Of a stretch of 64,000 bases of DNA, positions 39,480 to 50,900 are shown piece after piece (position 1 is the stretch's first letter; each line of letters opens with the position of its first letter). Origin of the DNA: Tyto alba (Eukaryota > Chordata > Aves > Strigiformes > Tytonidae); the NCBI RefSeq assembly GCF_018691265.1, contig NW_024881272.1, positions 28,181,323 through 28,245,322 on the forward strand, read 5' to 3'. The position numbers and the translations under genes are program-made. The notes under the pieces are model-generated. The model saw only the letters and a program-made list of their open reading frames with translations, had not been told where the DNA came from and made no database searches.

Positions 39480-39800
39480 TAAAAGTCAGTGGACAGAAAG
39501 GTTGAGAGGGGAGCAGGAGGTGATCTGACAGAGGTATATAAATATAAAAGCTCCTGAAAATATAAAGCGGATGTCCTTATGCTTTCTTATAACAAAAGAG
39601 TAGCAACCACCTATGAATATGAAAAAGACAAACAAGATCCAATAAAAGAAAATATTTTCGTAGTATTCAAGTAAATAGCTCAGTGAGATTCAATATAGCA
39701 ATTAAGATCTTGTATGAATAACAATACCGCTCCAAATTAGGATAAACCCCCTGATGTTTCAGAACACAGGGCACCCACAAATGGCTTTCAGTCACAAAAA
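39480..39800 (+). mobile_element. Older CR1/L3-like LINE remnant
   Basis: Just upstream of the well-preserved CR1 lies sequence that reads GTTGAGAGGGGAGCAGGAGG, then GATCTGACAGAGGTATATAAAT and, about 100 bases on, CCAATAAAAGAAAATATTTTC. These phrases recur in the same order near the 3' ends of CR1 and L3-like elements. Divergence is high and the ends are not clear. It may be an older copy or a far-diverged part of the same insertion; the repeated 3'-region content argues for a separate older copy. Confidence 0.55.
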
Positions 39801-39965
39801 AACCTTCCCCAAACATCTTGTTTAAAACTCTCCATTATAAGATTTCTTTCATGGCATTTGGTTTAGGTATGTCTATGATAGTGTAAGCAAGAGTAAGCTT
39901 GTTCTTTATGAAGTAATACAACAGAGAAATGCTTCTTTCTGATTTCACAATAAGTAGAAGAAGAG

Positions 39966-41229
39966 AAGGTGATAGCTGACATGGATTCACTAAGGGCAAA
40001 TCATGCCTGATGAATTTGATGGCCTTCTACGATGGGGTTATAGTGCTGGTGAATAAAGGAAGAGCAACTGACATCATCTACCTGGACTTGTACAAAGAAT
40101 TTGATGCTGTGCCACGCAATATCCTTGTCTCTTAATTGGAGAGACATGGATTTGACAAAAGGACCTCTTGGTGGATAAGGAATTGGCTGGATGGTCAGCA
40201 CTCAAAGAGTTGCAGTCAATGGCTTGACATCCAAGTGCACAGTAGTGATAAGTGGTATTCCTCAGGCGCTGGTATTGGGACAGGTGCTGCTTAACATCTT
40301 TGTCAGCAACATGGACAGTGGGACTGAGTGCACCCTCAGTGAGTTTGATGACACCGAGCTGTGTGGTGTGCTGACACGCTGGAGGGAAGGGATGTCATCC
40401 AGAGGGACTTGGACAGGCTGGAGAGGTGAGCCTGTGCAAACCTCATGAAGTTCAACAAGGCCAAGTGCAAGGTCCTGCCCATGGGTCGGGGCGATCCCAA
40501 GCACAAATCCAGGCTGGGTGAGGAACGGATGGAGAGCAGCTGGGTGGAGAAGGACTTGGAGTTATTAGTGGATGGAAAACTGACTGTGAGCCAGCAATGT
40601 GTGCTTGCAGCCCAGAAAGCGAACCGTGTCCTAGGCTGCACCAAGGGAAGGGTGGCCAGCAGGTCAAGGGAAGGCATTCTCCACCTCTATGCCACTCTTG
40701 TGAGACCCCCCCTGCAGTGCTGTGTCCAGCTCTGGGGCCACCAACATGAGTAGGACATGGACCTGTTGGAGCTAGTTCCAGAGGAGACACAAAGATGATC
40801 AGGGGCTGGAGCACCTACCCTGTGAGCCAGGCTGAGAGAGTTGGGGTTGTTCATCCTGGAGAAGAGAAGGCTCCAAGGAGAGCTTAGAGCAGCCTCCCAG
40901 TGCTTAAAGGGGCTACAGGAAAGGTGGGGAGGGACTCTTCCTCAGGGAGTGCAGGGATAGGACGAGGGGTAACGGTTTTAAACTGAGAGAGGGTAGATTT
41001 AGATTAGATATAAGGAAGAATTTCCTCACTGTGAGGGTGGTGAGGAACTGGCCCAGGGTGCCCAGAGAAGCTGTGTCTGCCCCCGCCCTGGAAGGGTTCA
41101 AGGCCAGGTTGGATGGGGCTTTTGAGCACCCTGGGCTGGTGGAAGGTGTCCCTGCCTGTGGCGGGGGGGGTTGGAGCTAGATGATCTTTAAGGTCCCTTC
41201 TAACCCAAGCCATTCTATGATTCTATGAA
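39966..41229 (+). mobile_element. CR1 LINE retrotransposon, 5'-truncated, degenerate
   Basis: This is a chicken-repeat-1 (CR1) element lying antisense to FAF1 in its intron. It retains the C-terminal half of the reverse transcriptase frame: [16 protein letters not shown], a segment ending in GIPQALVLGQVLLNIF, a degraded catalytic region EFDDTEL, and the typical MKFNKAKCKVL and LVRPPLQCCVQLWG. Stops and frame changes interrupt it (an early stop after NILVS; the frame shifts near 40440), so it is inactive. The 3' end has the usual AGATGATCTTTAAGGTCCCT-like segment and ends in two copies of ATTCTATG at 41211-41229, the hallmark CR1 terminus without poly-A. The 5' boundary is approximate. Truncation at the 5' side is normal for CR1. 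The family is widespread in birds and other sauropsids; the sharp 3' end and conserved reading suggest a bird. Confidence 0.96.
40191..40753 (+). pseudogene. CR1 reverse transcriptase remnant (broken)
   Basis: Two open segments in different frames, about 40191-40448 and 40445-40753, together carry the palm-to-thumb part of a CR1 reverse transcriptase. The first holds SGIPQALVLGQVLLNIFVSN and the catalytic-motif remnant; where CR1 elements usually have FADD, the sequence reads FDD, one residue shorter. The second holds the thumb-side CR1 sequence up to LWGHQHE followed by a stop. A frame change joins them, so no intact enzyme is encoded. There is no endonuclease domain because the element is truncated upstream. 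Confidence 0.85.
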
Positions 41230-44017
41230 TTTCACAAAAGAAGAACTTATGTTAGTTTAGTAAACCTCTGTCTCTCTCTTCCTGACCCAATTAAAAAAAT
41301 GAATAACGAAAATATTTTCTTCTGTTGCACACACAGTAAGCCTTGGAAATGAATACACAATGTCCTGAACTATCAGGCTGCAGGAGGTAACAGGATTTCA
41401 TTGCCAAGAACCAAGAACATCAGTTGTTAAAGGCAAAGCTCTATTTCTTGGCTATTGTATTTTTCTGCTGAAGAGATATACAGGTTTTAAACTGGAGCTA
41501 CATTTGACCTCATTCCATCTGTCCTACCTAAAACTGACACTATCATGGTAGCAGTTGCTCTGAAGAAAATAAGATACCCATCATGTATTTTAATCTTAAC
41601 TATCTAAAGACTCAAAATGAAAAGTTGCAATAATAAAAGCTAAACAAAATGTAACAGACAAACATCTAAACTTTTTTTGCAAAGCTTTTCTTTTTCAAGT
41701 AACATGTTCGTAACTATGAATTACCATCCTTTCCAACACATGAATAGACATTACAATTTAACAGAACAGCATCTATTTTCTTAAAAAGAATTTTAACCCA
41801 TAATCTGTGTTTAAAACACATGTTCTGACATAAATTAGTGTTCTTAAAATAACCTAAATTGAATTATTTATGTAAAAAAGCTTCAATTCATATATAATGG
41901 GATGTTTTCTGAGGGAAAATGTATCCACAGTATAGACTAAGAACATAGCTGATGTCTGTCTCACTAGACCTGAACTGTAGAGTGCACCTTCTGCTCTGGA
42001 CAGTGTTGAGAATTTGTCAAAAAAAGGCTAAGATTTCTGAGCACTCAAGCTGCCAAGTGCTCTCAAATTAAATCAGTTTGAAGCGGTTTTCATTAAGATG
42101 GATTGAGTGTGGCATCGTGAGAAACACTCTATCAAATGTAGTGTTTTACTTAGTGATTAAGTATATACCGGTTGATGAAGCTACCCAAATCCTTCGTAAT
42201 CCCACCACTCCAATAAACATTTAATGAGTATATAAGTTCAAAAAGCCTAGCAGAGGATTTAAACCTTCAATCTTGTTTTTATTTACTCTTGGAACTCAAT
42301 TTCTCACTTCAAGTGAAGAATGCTGGTGCCTGAAGCTCATCTGTTGCCCTGGCAAAATTAAGTGCCCTCCATAGTACAAATTAGAAGACAAGACATAAAG
42401 GTTGCAATTTCTCCTAAGCTTTTTTCTTATACTGATATGTAGAGAGAATTATTTTATGAAATGCAATTATGAAGATATAAAATAATATATCTCTTTCCTC
42501 AATTATGAATTCCAGGAGGCAATATGAAAAAACTTGTTTGTAACAGGAAAGAAGCAGTAAAAATAAATGATATTTATACATTCTCATATCTTTGTTTACA
42601 GGCAGAATGTTACAATAAAAATAATGTCATTTCACAAGGTAGTTGAGAGGGAGAGCTTTCAAAAATTAAGGCAATATTCGGAAAAAAATATTAAAGAAAA
42701 AATCCACAAAAATAATACCTTCCTAATTATATAAATTTAACTTGAAGAGGATCTGATCTGAATACATTGCAAAATATTAGAAATTTAAGATGATACAAAT
42801 TTCAAACATGCTATGTAAGTAGTGTAAGAAGCACTCTGAGTATTCAAAAAACTAAGTAACTGCACTGCATTAATACCAAATTTATAGGTATAAAAAAAAT
42901 ATTTATGAAAGCTCCTAATGGGCTCTCATCCATTATTATACTGACACACTGTCAACCATTTCTGATGAAATGACACAAAATGAACTTAAACACTTTTCTT
43001 GTTGAATTAATATAATTTCTTTTAAATATGCATTAAGGTCCACTTTAATGAGTTTTTATAAATTAATAGTTTGTCACTGAATTATTATGTATCAATTTAT
43101 GCTCTGAAATTTGCACAAAGCCATGAAAACATTCACTAGAGTGTGTGCATAACATGTTAAACATGTGTTAACCTATACAGTGTAGCTTCATAACACTGCA
43201 CACTTATCAGAACAGCCCCTAACATCACATAGCTCTTCCTTCCAACATGAATAACTACAGGAAGACAAAACATTCTTAATTTTAAAACTAAAGATCTATC
43301 AAGACAACTAAAAGTAAGTTTAAACAGCATGATTTTCTTGTTTGTGTTTCAGCTTTATCTATGCTTAATTATGAGGGGTTTGGGTTTCTCCTTAGTGAAT
43401 CAAGTCACCAAAACCTAAATAAACTATCTCCATTTTAATTTTATTAAAATACTGATTTTAAAACTGCATGGAATAACAGAAACTTGAGATGTCTGGTTGG
43501 ATGTACAGAAACACTAAGTAACCAAATCTTAGTAGAGGAATTTACTTAGTAGATGAAGGCTGGACAAAGAAAAAGAAGTGCACTGTATTTCAGAGACCTT
43601 TCAATTTAAATTTACAATTTTATTAGCCATCCCTGCACAGGAGTTACCAACAGGCAACATTGAACTCCTCAACCACAAGCCTCACAGTCATTGTTATCTG
43701 GTGCTAGGAAACCATTATTTCAGGAAGAAATGGGAGGGGAGGGGGAAAAAACCCCAGAAAAATAGTAGCTCTGATAACTAAAGTATGCCAATAAAAATAC
43801 AGCCTGAATGATTAGGAAGCATGAGTTATTCACTGTAATTTCAACAACCATCTAGGTAAGTATTTTAGTCAGTCAACTAAATGAGTATAACTTCACAAAA
43901 AATAAACCCAAGATAACTCCAATATGTAGTTTACCTTTTTTAAAATAAAGATGAAATATTTACAGTGATTTCCATTTTCCCTCTATATTAAATAAAGTAG
44001 TGCTAATACACACTTAC

Positions 44018-44099
44018 ATCTCTAGCTTTCCCATAGAAGGCTTCTTGAAAAGCAGCCTCTAATGATCCAATAAAATAAACAGGATGGCAGTCACCATAT
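44018..44099 (-). CDS. FAF1: FAF1 exon: UAS domain, first strand and helix
   Basis: This exon has 82 nt: one base completing the split Arg, then 27 codons, ending in phase 0. Acceptor AAATAG, donor GTAAGTG, a near-consensus site. It encodes YGDCHPVYFIGSLEAAFQEA followed by FYGKARD. HPVYFIGSLEAAFQEAF is a signature of the FAF1 UAS domain: a beta strand followed by the helix that leads to the central sheet. Compared with human as I remember it, Tyr replaces Phe in PVFFIG and Gly replaces Val in FYVKARD; both are mild surface-type changes. In FAF1 and UBXD8 the UAS domain binds long-chain unsaturated fatty acids, which drives polymerisation; the basic residues responsible are not all in this exon. 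Confidence 0.97.
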
Positions 44100-45017
44100 C
44101 TATTTGAGATAAAATTTCCAATTAATAAAAAATTAATAAGTAATTTCAATATTCTATCTCTTCGTATTTTCTGTAAATATAATGCATTGGCTAAACCTTT
44201 AGAAAGATTAAGTACTACACTTTTAAAAGACAGAAGGAAAATATTTAGAAGCCATCTGTCTCCCAACATTCAAAAGCTCAAAGTAACTAACTACTATATT
44301 AAAAATTTTATTGTGAAAACTTTCTGTTTACATACATAGACTCCTTCAATTCTATGTAATTTTTCAATCATAGCTTATTATGTTCTTAAAGGTTAATTGA
44401 AGGCTATTCTTGTATTACATATTAATACACCTCATACATACAAATTAACTTTTCATCACAGAGGAGTAAAAACAGAAGGCATATAAACTTTGCATTACTT
44501 TGCAGTATTTCAGTTTGCAGATTCTACCTGTTTGATGAAACATAGTAACAGTTTAACAATGTATGACTTGGTGGTATAAGGTTAAAAAGAGCAGCATTTC
44601 TATATTTTTTAAAAGTAGAGACTTATCCAACCACATCATTATTGTGAAAACTTATCGCCGCTCTGTATATATTTTTCAATACTAATCAGTTTCAGCTGCT
44701 CTGTTCCTGTATATCATATTTAAACTACTGTACAAAATCAGAGTCTTTATCATCCTTCTGGACCCTTACATAATTAAGTAATGATAATAATCAGTGGTAC
44801 ATTAAATAAGGCAAGAATCTGTCACTCTAACTTGGACTAAGAGATAATTTTATTTCAGGAACATTTCTAACAAAGTTAAAATAAATTAGATTAGGATGCC
44901 TAAATATGCTATAATCCCATAAGAAAATATGTACAATTGCTTTACTTTTATTTTCACGATTTACTAAATTTTACTTAGTTTGAAACAAGAAATGCACAGC
45001 TAATAGGACAAGGTTAC
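44100..45017 (-). other. FAF1: FAF1 intron (0.9 kb)
   Basis: AT-rich intron inside the UAS coding region, donor GTAACC and acceptor AAATAG. No other feature seen. Confidence 0.85.
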
Positions 45018-45081
45018 CTTGAAGAAAACTCTGCTGTAAATTGTAGTAAGGCATCTCCTTCGTTTTCAGCATTTTCTGGCA
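45018..45081 (-). CDS. FAF1: FAF1 exon: start of UAS domain
   Basis: This short exon has 64 nt: two bases finishing a split Met codon, 20 codons, and two bases of a split Arg codon. Acceptor TTTTTTAAG, donor GTAACC. It encodes PENAENEGDALLQFTAEFSS. The helix ALLQFTAEFSSRYG begins the UAS domain, a thioredoxin-like fold found in the UBX proteins FAF1, UBXD7 and UBXD8. The phases (2 nt in, 2 nt out) match both neighbours exactly. The exon is too short to stand out as an open frame; it was found by following the protein from the linker into the UAS domain. Confidence 0.95.
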
Positions 45082-46024
45082 CTTAAAAAAATGAAAAATA
45101 TAAATGAAATGCAAGCTTATGGAAACAGATTTTAATATGAGAATTCAATTGTTTCACAGATTTTTTTTATGTTGACAGCTTACTGAAGTGGTTACCAAGA
45201 GACCATATAAATTTCATGAAAGACTATGGACTATGAACCCTTGGAAAGACATGAAATTTCCAGACACTCTCGTGAATATATTCAGGCTTTCCAAACAGTA
45301 AAACCCTCAGGTCCAGTGTAATGTGATATATCACTTGTTCAGAGTTAACACTCTGGACTTACTTTAATACATTAAAATGAAAGGATGGGCTTGAAAGGCT
45401 TGACCCACTATATTGCTAGTTACTTTTCTTATCTTTTTTTTTTTTTTTAACCTTTTTATGCATAATGTTAAAAAGTTTTCCATATTATTATATGTATTTT
45501 CTATCAAAAAACTTCTAAGGTAATAACACTAATGAAAGCCTAAAGTAAAGAAAAAGTATACAGAATTGCGTATAAGAGGTAACTGACTGCTCCTTCTCAA
45601 ACCTTTTCATAATTCAAGGGCAAATAATCACTGAGAAACTTGTTTAATGTAAATTACTAAAAATATTAATCACAAGATGCTTAAGCTAAAATCTGTAGAA
45701 TTTTCAAAACAGGGAAGTGGAAATCTAGTTAACTACAGGAATATTTGGTTAAAAACAGTAATTTCTCTGAGTTCAATTATTATTCTTCAGGTATAAGCTA
45801 GAAGCATAAGGTTTAAAAAAGTTCCTCCATGGGGATGTTGCCAATTATATTTGCAGTGTTTTCATTCAATATGTCCATCAGACACAACACAAGAAATTTT
45901 AACATTCCTATCAAAAGATACTTTCCTTTTTTTTTTTTTTTTTTATGCAGACCCATCATACCTCTCTGGTTTCACTACTGCTGTACAGTCACCAGTTAAT
46001 TCTGAATTAACTGTCAACTCTTAC
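45082..46024 (-). other. FAF1: FAF1 intron (0.9 kb)
   Basis: Short intron separating the acidic linker from the start of the UAS domain. It holds T-runs at about 45435-45449 and 45928-45943 and nothing else I can recognise. Confidence 0.85.
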
Positions 46025-46151
46025 TCATTGGTGATTTCCTCAAGGCAGATGACGCTACTCCAAACATTTCTCCATCATCAACTCCAAACTCTGTAGCATC
46101 TTCAAAGTCATCTCCATCACTGTCACTAACCATATGAACATCAGTGCATTG
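46025..46151 (-). CDS. FAF1: FAF1 exon: acidic linker with CK2 phosphorylation sites
   Basis: This exon has 127 nt: 42 codons plus the first base of a split Met codon. Acceptor CATATAG, donor GTAAGAGT. It encodes a linker beginning QCTDVHMVSDSDGDDFEDAT and ending SSALRKSPM. In the human numbering the two serines of SDSD are Ser289 and Ser291, the known casein kinase 2 sites of FAF1; both and the acidic residues after them are kept. The position of these serines fixes the numbering used for the other exons. Differences from the human protein as I recall it are Cys for Ile at position 282, and Met and Val near the end (GEMFGVAS against GEVFGMAS). No fold is expected here; the segment lies in the region reported to bind death-effector domains (about 181-381). 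Confidence 0.96.
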
Positions 46152-47835
46152 CTATATGAAAACAAAAACCAAAATCTACCATAAGCCTCTCTTACAGACA
46201 TCATCTCCAGTGTAATACAAATACATACACAGTGAAAAATACATTTCTATAAAAACATTTGTTACACTGCATTTTATTTTACTGTTTTATACAGCAGCAT
46301 CAGACTTTTTTATAAATAAGACCTAATATTTCAAAGAAGTCTTGCTGACAGAGCAATATTATGTGACAAGAAGCATTACTAAATAAATAAGAAATTGTCT
46401 CTGTATACACATGGTTGAGCAAATTTTATCCAAAGTTAAAGATATTTTCCATCTAACAGTACTACAGCTGGTTTAACTACATAAGAAAGAATGGGAAAAG
46501 CCACACAACCTATCAATAATTTTAGACATCCACATACAACGTACTCTAGCAGTACTTGCATGGTAGGTGAAATATCTATCATATTGCAGTCTCTGACACA
46601 CAAATTTAGCACCCATAGTCCTAACTCAGCACACCAGACTACTTCATGCTGAATGACAGACTGATTTACTTGGCATACCAATATAAAGGAGAAAAATCAA
46701 CAATTTTGTGCACGGAGCTAAGGTCCCATCTGTGCCTTCAACTCCCACCATCAGATTTTTTGGATTTCATGTTCTCTGAAACATAAAATACCTCAGAAAA
46801 ACCTTGGTTTTAACTAATCAATGTTAACTTGCCTCTAAATTGACTTCTTTTCATGAACAACTATTCCAGCTCCACTTGACCTAGAAGTTACAGTGACAGT
46901 ACACTACAGAAAATCTACATCAATCCCTGAAGGTGCAACAAAGTGTATTACGGAAAGTGAGATTTCAGCTCTAGCATGCAAGTGACCACGAAAGGGGCAA
47001 AGAGCTCCAAACATGCTGGATGTCTCTCTACAACAGCTACACACAAAGAACTTAAAATAAAGAACATTTAATGAATGGTCAACAAGAAAATTCTACAAGG
47101 TGAACAAACCCCGTCAAATCATTTTGAAAGAATGAAGTAAAGCAGCAATGATACACAGTTAGGCTGGTAGATCTCTGGAGAAAACCACCACCATCTATTT
47201 AACCTGCTAAGGGGTTCAGGTATAGCTAGAACAGCATCGTCTGACCATCCTCTAACTTTTAACAATTATCCAACAACATATATCCAGGCTTGCATCCTGA
47301 CTGTACCTCACAGGTATGTCTTGCCAACTCAAATGAGCTGAACAGATAGAAATACATCCTTTTTGCGCAGCACGATAAATCTTATGTGCTATAGTTCTCC
47401 AAACAAAATTCTAAGAAAAGTGTATGGAAAATGGGAAACTGCTTATATTAAATTCATTTTGAGGACAAGGACAAAGGCATTGGAAATTTTAACCCAAACT
47501 ATTATTATTTAGAAACAACGAATGCAGTTTATACAGTCCACAAACATCTCTTTCTGCTAATACTAAAAATATGTTTCAACCTTCTAATTAAATTTGGAGT
47601 ATTTTTCAATGCTTACTGTGACTTCCTTACTTCGTTTTTCCTCTTTTTCTTCAATGACTCATTTACCCAGTTCCTTACTTTGTCACAATTAAGTGTTACG
47701 AGAATTGTAAATTGATTCTTTTAAGATGCAATTCTACTGACTTATTTGACAATAGAAGGGATGGTGACCATTGCAAAATGGGCTTTCCATGCTTCTTCCT
47801 AGAGTATACTAGTAAAATAAAGATGATGATCTTAC
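46152..47835 (-). other. FAF1: FAF1 intron (1.7 kb)
   Basis: Unique AT-rich intron between the UBL2-end exon and the acidic-linker exon, with GT donor at 47835 and AG acceptor at 46152. I see no coding exon, RNA gene or recognisable repeat in it. Confidence 0.85.
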
Positions 47836-47931
47836 CTCCTCTGACTGTTCCCTTGTTTGTACAGGTGAAGATCTTCTTCCAACTGTAAGCCGATGGCAAG
47901 GAAAAGTCAGTCCCGATACAGCTAGAGTCAT
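47836..47931 (-). CDS. FAF1: FAF1 exon: end of second ubiquitin-like domain
   Basis: This exon has 96 nt, 32 codons, and is phase 0 at both ends. It follows an acceptor reading TTTGTAG and ends before donor GTAAGA. It encodes MTLAVSGLTFPCHRLTVGRR, then SSPVQTREQSEE. The stretch PCHRLTVGRR is the closing beta strand of the second ubiquitin-like domain of FAF1 (about residues 249-270), and the serine- and glutamate-rich tail opens the flexible linker. Human FAF1 starts this exon with MCLAESGL from memory, so a few substitutions are present. A longer open frame over the same bases reads through the splice sites in the wrong frame and is a shadow. This is the most upstream exon I can identify in the window; the exon before it must lie beyond 64000 or be too short for me to recognise. 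Confidence 0.95.
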
Positions 47932-50900
47932 CTACAAACAAAACAATGATCATTTATTAAAGCCATAGTCTCAATTGAAGGTTGTTTGGTGTTTTTTTTT
48001 TTTTAAGCTTGTTTTGCAATTTGAACTGAAGACTGCACTTCAGAAGACCAAATTATAAAGGAGCAAGCCCAAAAAACTAAAATGATTCCTTACATAAACA
48101 TATTCAAAGAAACATCAACTGAGTTTTACAGGTATGTGTGCACAGAGTATCAAAACAAACTAAATGGAACTGCAAACTCAAAACTGTCTGGAATTGTTAT
48201 TTTCTCGTAAATCAGTACTAAAATTGTAAACATTATTTGTATGTGGTAGCTTCTACAGTGGTATGCTTTGATGAATTAAATGTAAATTTTTCCTTCCTAA
48301 TCAATAAGCAAACGATAAAGTGAAGATGATATGTACTGATACAACTAATTAAAAACAGTTGAGTCATCTTGAAAAAAATATTATCTTGAAAGAACAGTTT
48401 ATTGTCAAATATTGTAAAAGACACAATCATAATGGCTACTTAAAAATATATATTTCATCTCCATCTTGGTCATTATTAATGTCAAAGGCACATACCATGT
48501 TTCTCATATGAACAAGGACACATGCAAACCCAACAGCACTGACAAAACTGCAGTTAGCACAGACAGGATAGATGTTCATTAACCAGTGCCAACAGAAACC
48601 GCACTTTTGTCTGTTACTGTATGTCTAAATCTCAACTTCTTAAAACTAACAAGACAGTAAATGGAATAAAGCTAGCGTCATTTGAAAGACAAATTTATTA
48701 GATGATGGCAAACACACAACAGTCATATTTGAAGATCTGATCCTACACTGTATTTAAAAATGTACTAATCAATACAACTAAAAATGAAAATTGGCCACTC
48801 TTCTATGATCAGAACCATCTGTGCCACCCTTGTATTTCAAGCATTCTTCACAAATTTCTTTATACAGCATAAGTTTAAACCCACCCTTCTGCCCTCTTTT
48901 GGAAAGCACAGCAGTCCTGGTCAAGCCAGGTTGATGACTATAAGTAGAATCTTCACAAGCACCTAACTATCTTGATAACATGTGGGCTAAATTTACAATA
49001 TGAATAGCTCTTAAAGAAAGATAGTTGATTCATTTTGGCAATAACAACAATATTTGCTGCAGTACAATTCTTAGTGACATGGAGATAGGTCTGGCTGTAT
49101 GTTAAAAATATTGTTTCTAGTGGTTCCTTCAGAAGAAACAAAGAGGACATAAAAAGATTTTCTAGATCCTATTGTTGCAGAGCACAGAATGAGAGACTTA
49201 CATTACGTATTTCAGAAATTCAGCATCATCCTAAGTAGACTTTAAAAATGTTAAGGTAAAATAAATTTCAACCATCCTCAACAAAAATCCAAGAATAAAT
49301 CACAAGCCTTAAATTTCATTTACTGCTACGAGCACTGAAAATACCCCTTTTATTTTTATACATAATTCAGAAAGACTTTATCACTTGTCTGCTAGAACTC
49401 ACAAAGATTTAATTTGCTGCAGGTTGAAGCAGGCTGATTAAGCAGACTGGTTACCGAATGAACGTTAACCTGTCTGAACTAGCCTACTGTCACATTCTCA
49501 TAGCAAGGTTAAACAGAAGTTTAGCTGCATAAAAGCCTAGCTATCATCTTAAAGGAAGTGAGTAATAATACTCTGGAGCAAATGAAATATTAAAGACGAC
49601 ATACAGGTCAAGACTAATTACCTATGAAACTCCTGTGACAAGAGCATAAGAACTGTATTCTCTGTCATAATCCACCAGTTTAATTAGTATTTTTATAAGC
49701 TTTTAATAATAAATAAAACTCAACTGTTATAAAATCTGACACTTTGCCCTGTAATTAACACACTGTATAAAATACTGATAAAACATACACACTTGCCACA
49801 CACAGGCTGAAGTTCCCTATCTAACAACACCAAATACCCTAACGGATGCCTAGAAAGGCTCCCAATATCATCTACAAACACATTAAAGGAAGAGTAGTAA
49901 GATCAAGCAACTATTGTGTTGCTTCATCACTTGGCCCAATAGTAGGGTGCTGTAATTCCCCTTTTCAACCCTATATTAGAGCATCAAAGCATCTCTCAAA
50001 AATGAGCTAACAGCAGAAGAGGTTCAACATCAGAGCGCATTGCGTCTTGCTCTCCAGACAGTTGCTGGAATGTTGGTTTTTGGTGCACATTTGTGTGAGA
50101 AATCACCCTCCTTTGGGTTTTTTTTTGAGAAATTTTTGCAAAGGAAAGGCTAGCACAAAGAGAAACTGTGTCTTTCGTTTCAAAATAATCTAGCAGTATG
50201 AACGTTTCTGTAGAATTAAGTCATCTTCATTCTAAAATAAAGGAGATAGTTCTCTTTCAAGAGAGACTCTTGCAGCAGAAACTTCAGTCCTTATTTTGGA
50301 AATTATAAAAATGTCAACACTAAGCAAAAGATTACTTTCTGGGCAGCTCAGTCTGGTGCCATGGACAGCAAACCTCAACTTCTGCAAATATTTTGAATGT
50401 AGGCTTATTTACTGATAGAACACTCACTGAAGTATCTCAGTGGCAAGAACTGTTTAGATGTCAGGCTGATCTTGCAGAGCTTTTTCTCTCCAAATACCTC
50501 ATATACCTACTCCCAAACAGGGTTGCAGTACATTAGATATACGAATCGCTGTGTCACAGCCATCTTCCCATGAGAACGGACAAAATCTTTTTACCAACTA
50601 CAAAACTGAAAATACTGGTTCATAGCCTGACTACACAGTTATCCATATTCTCAACTCATGAACCCATCTGCTGGTGCAAAAACTCAAAAGCCACTAACTT
50701 TTCAGAGTATTTTCTTTGACTGCTTGAAAATCACCATTTTGTGCGTATGACAGCTTGAATTGTATGGCTTTTACATGCACAAGAAGAGACATTGAAAGAT
50801 ACATCTGAAGTATTTTTGGAACCAATAATGAGGTAGAGAGATTATCGAATAAATAATACATTAAAGCAAAAATAAATAAGTTTATTCCATTTTTCTACGC

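Larger units (their letters stand above)
34401..44017 (-). other. FAF1: FAF1 intron (9.6 kb) with CR1 insertions
   Basis: Large intron within the UAS domain. It carries the only well-preserved mobile element of the window (CR1, about 39966-41229), an older CR1-like remnant just before it, a TTG microsatellite at 36931-36953 and a possible ancient repeat at about 37420-37525. A more GC-rich stretch near 34900-35170 is unexplained. The rest looks like unique intron. Confidence 0.85.

Noticed and set aside
47696..47953. 85-codon minus-strand open frame over a real FAF1 exon
   Set aside because: It is in the wrong frame; the FAF1 frame is fixed by the protein match and by the splice phases at 47836 and 47931.
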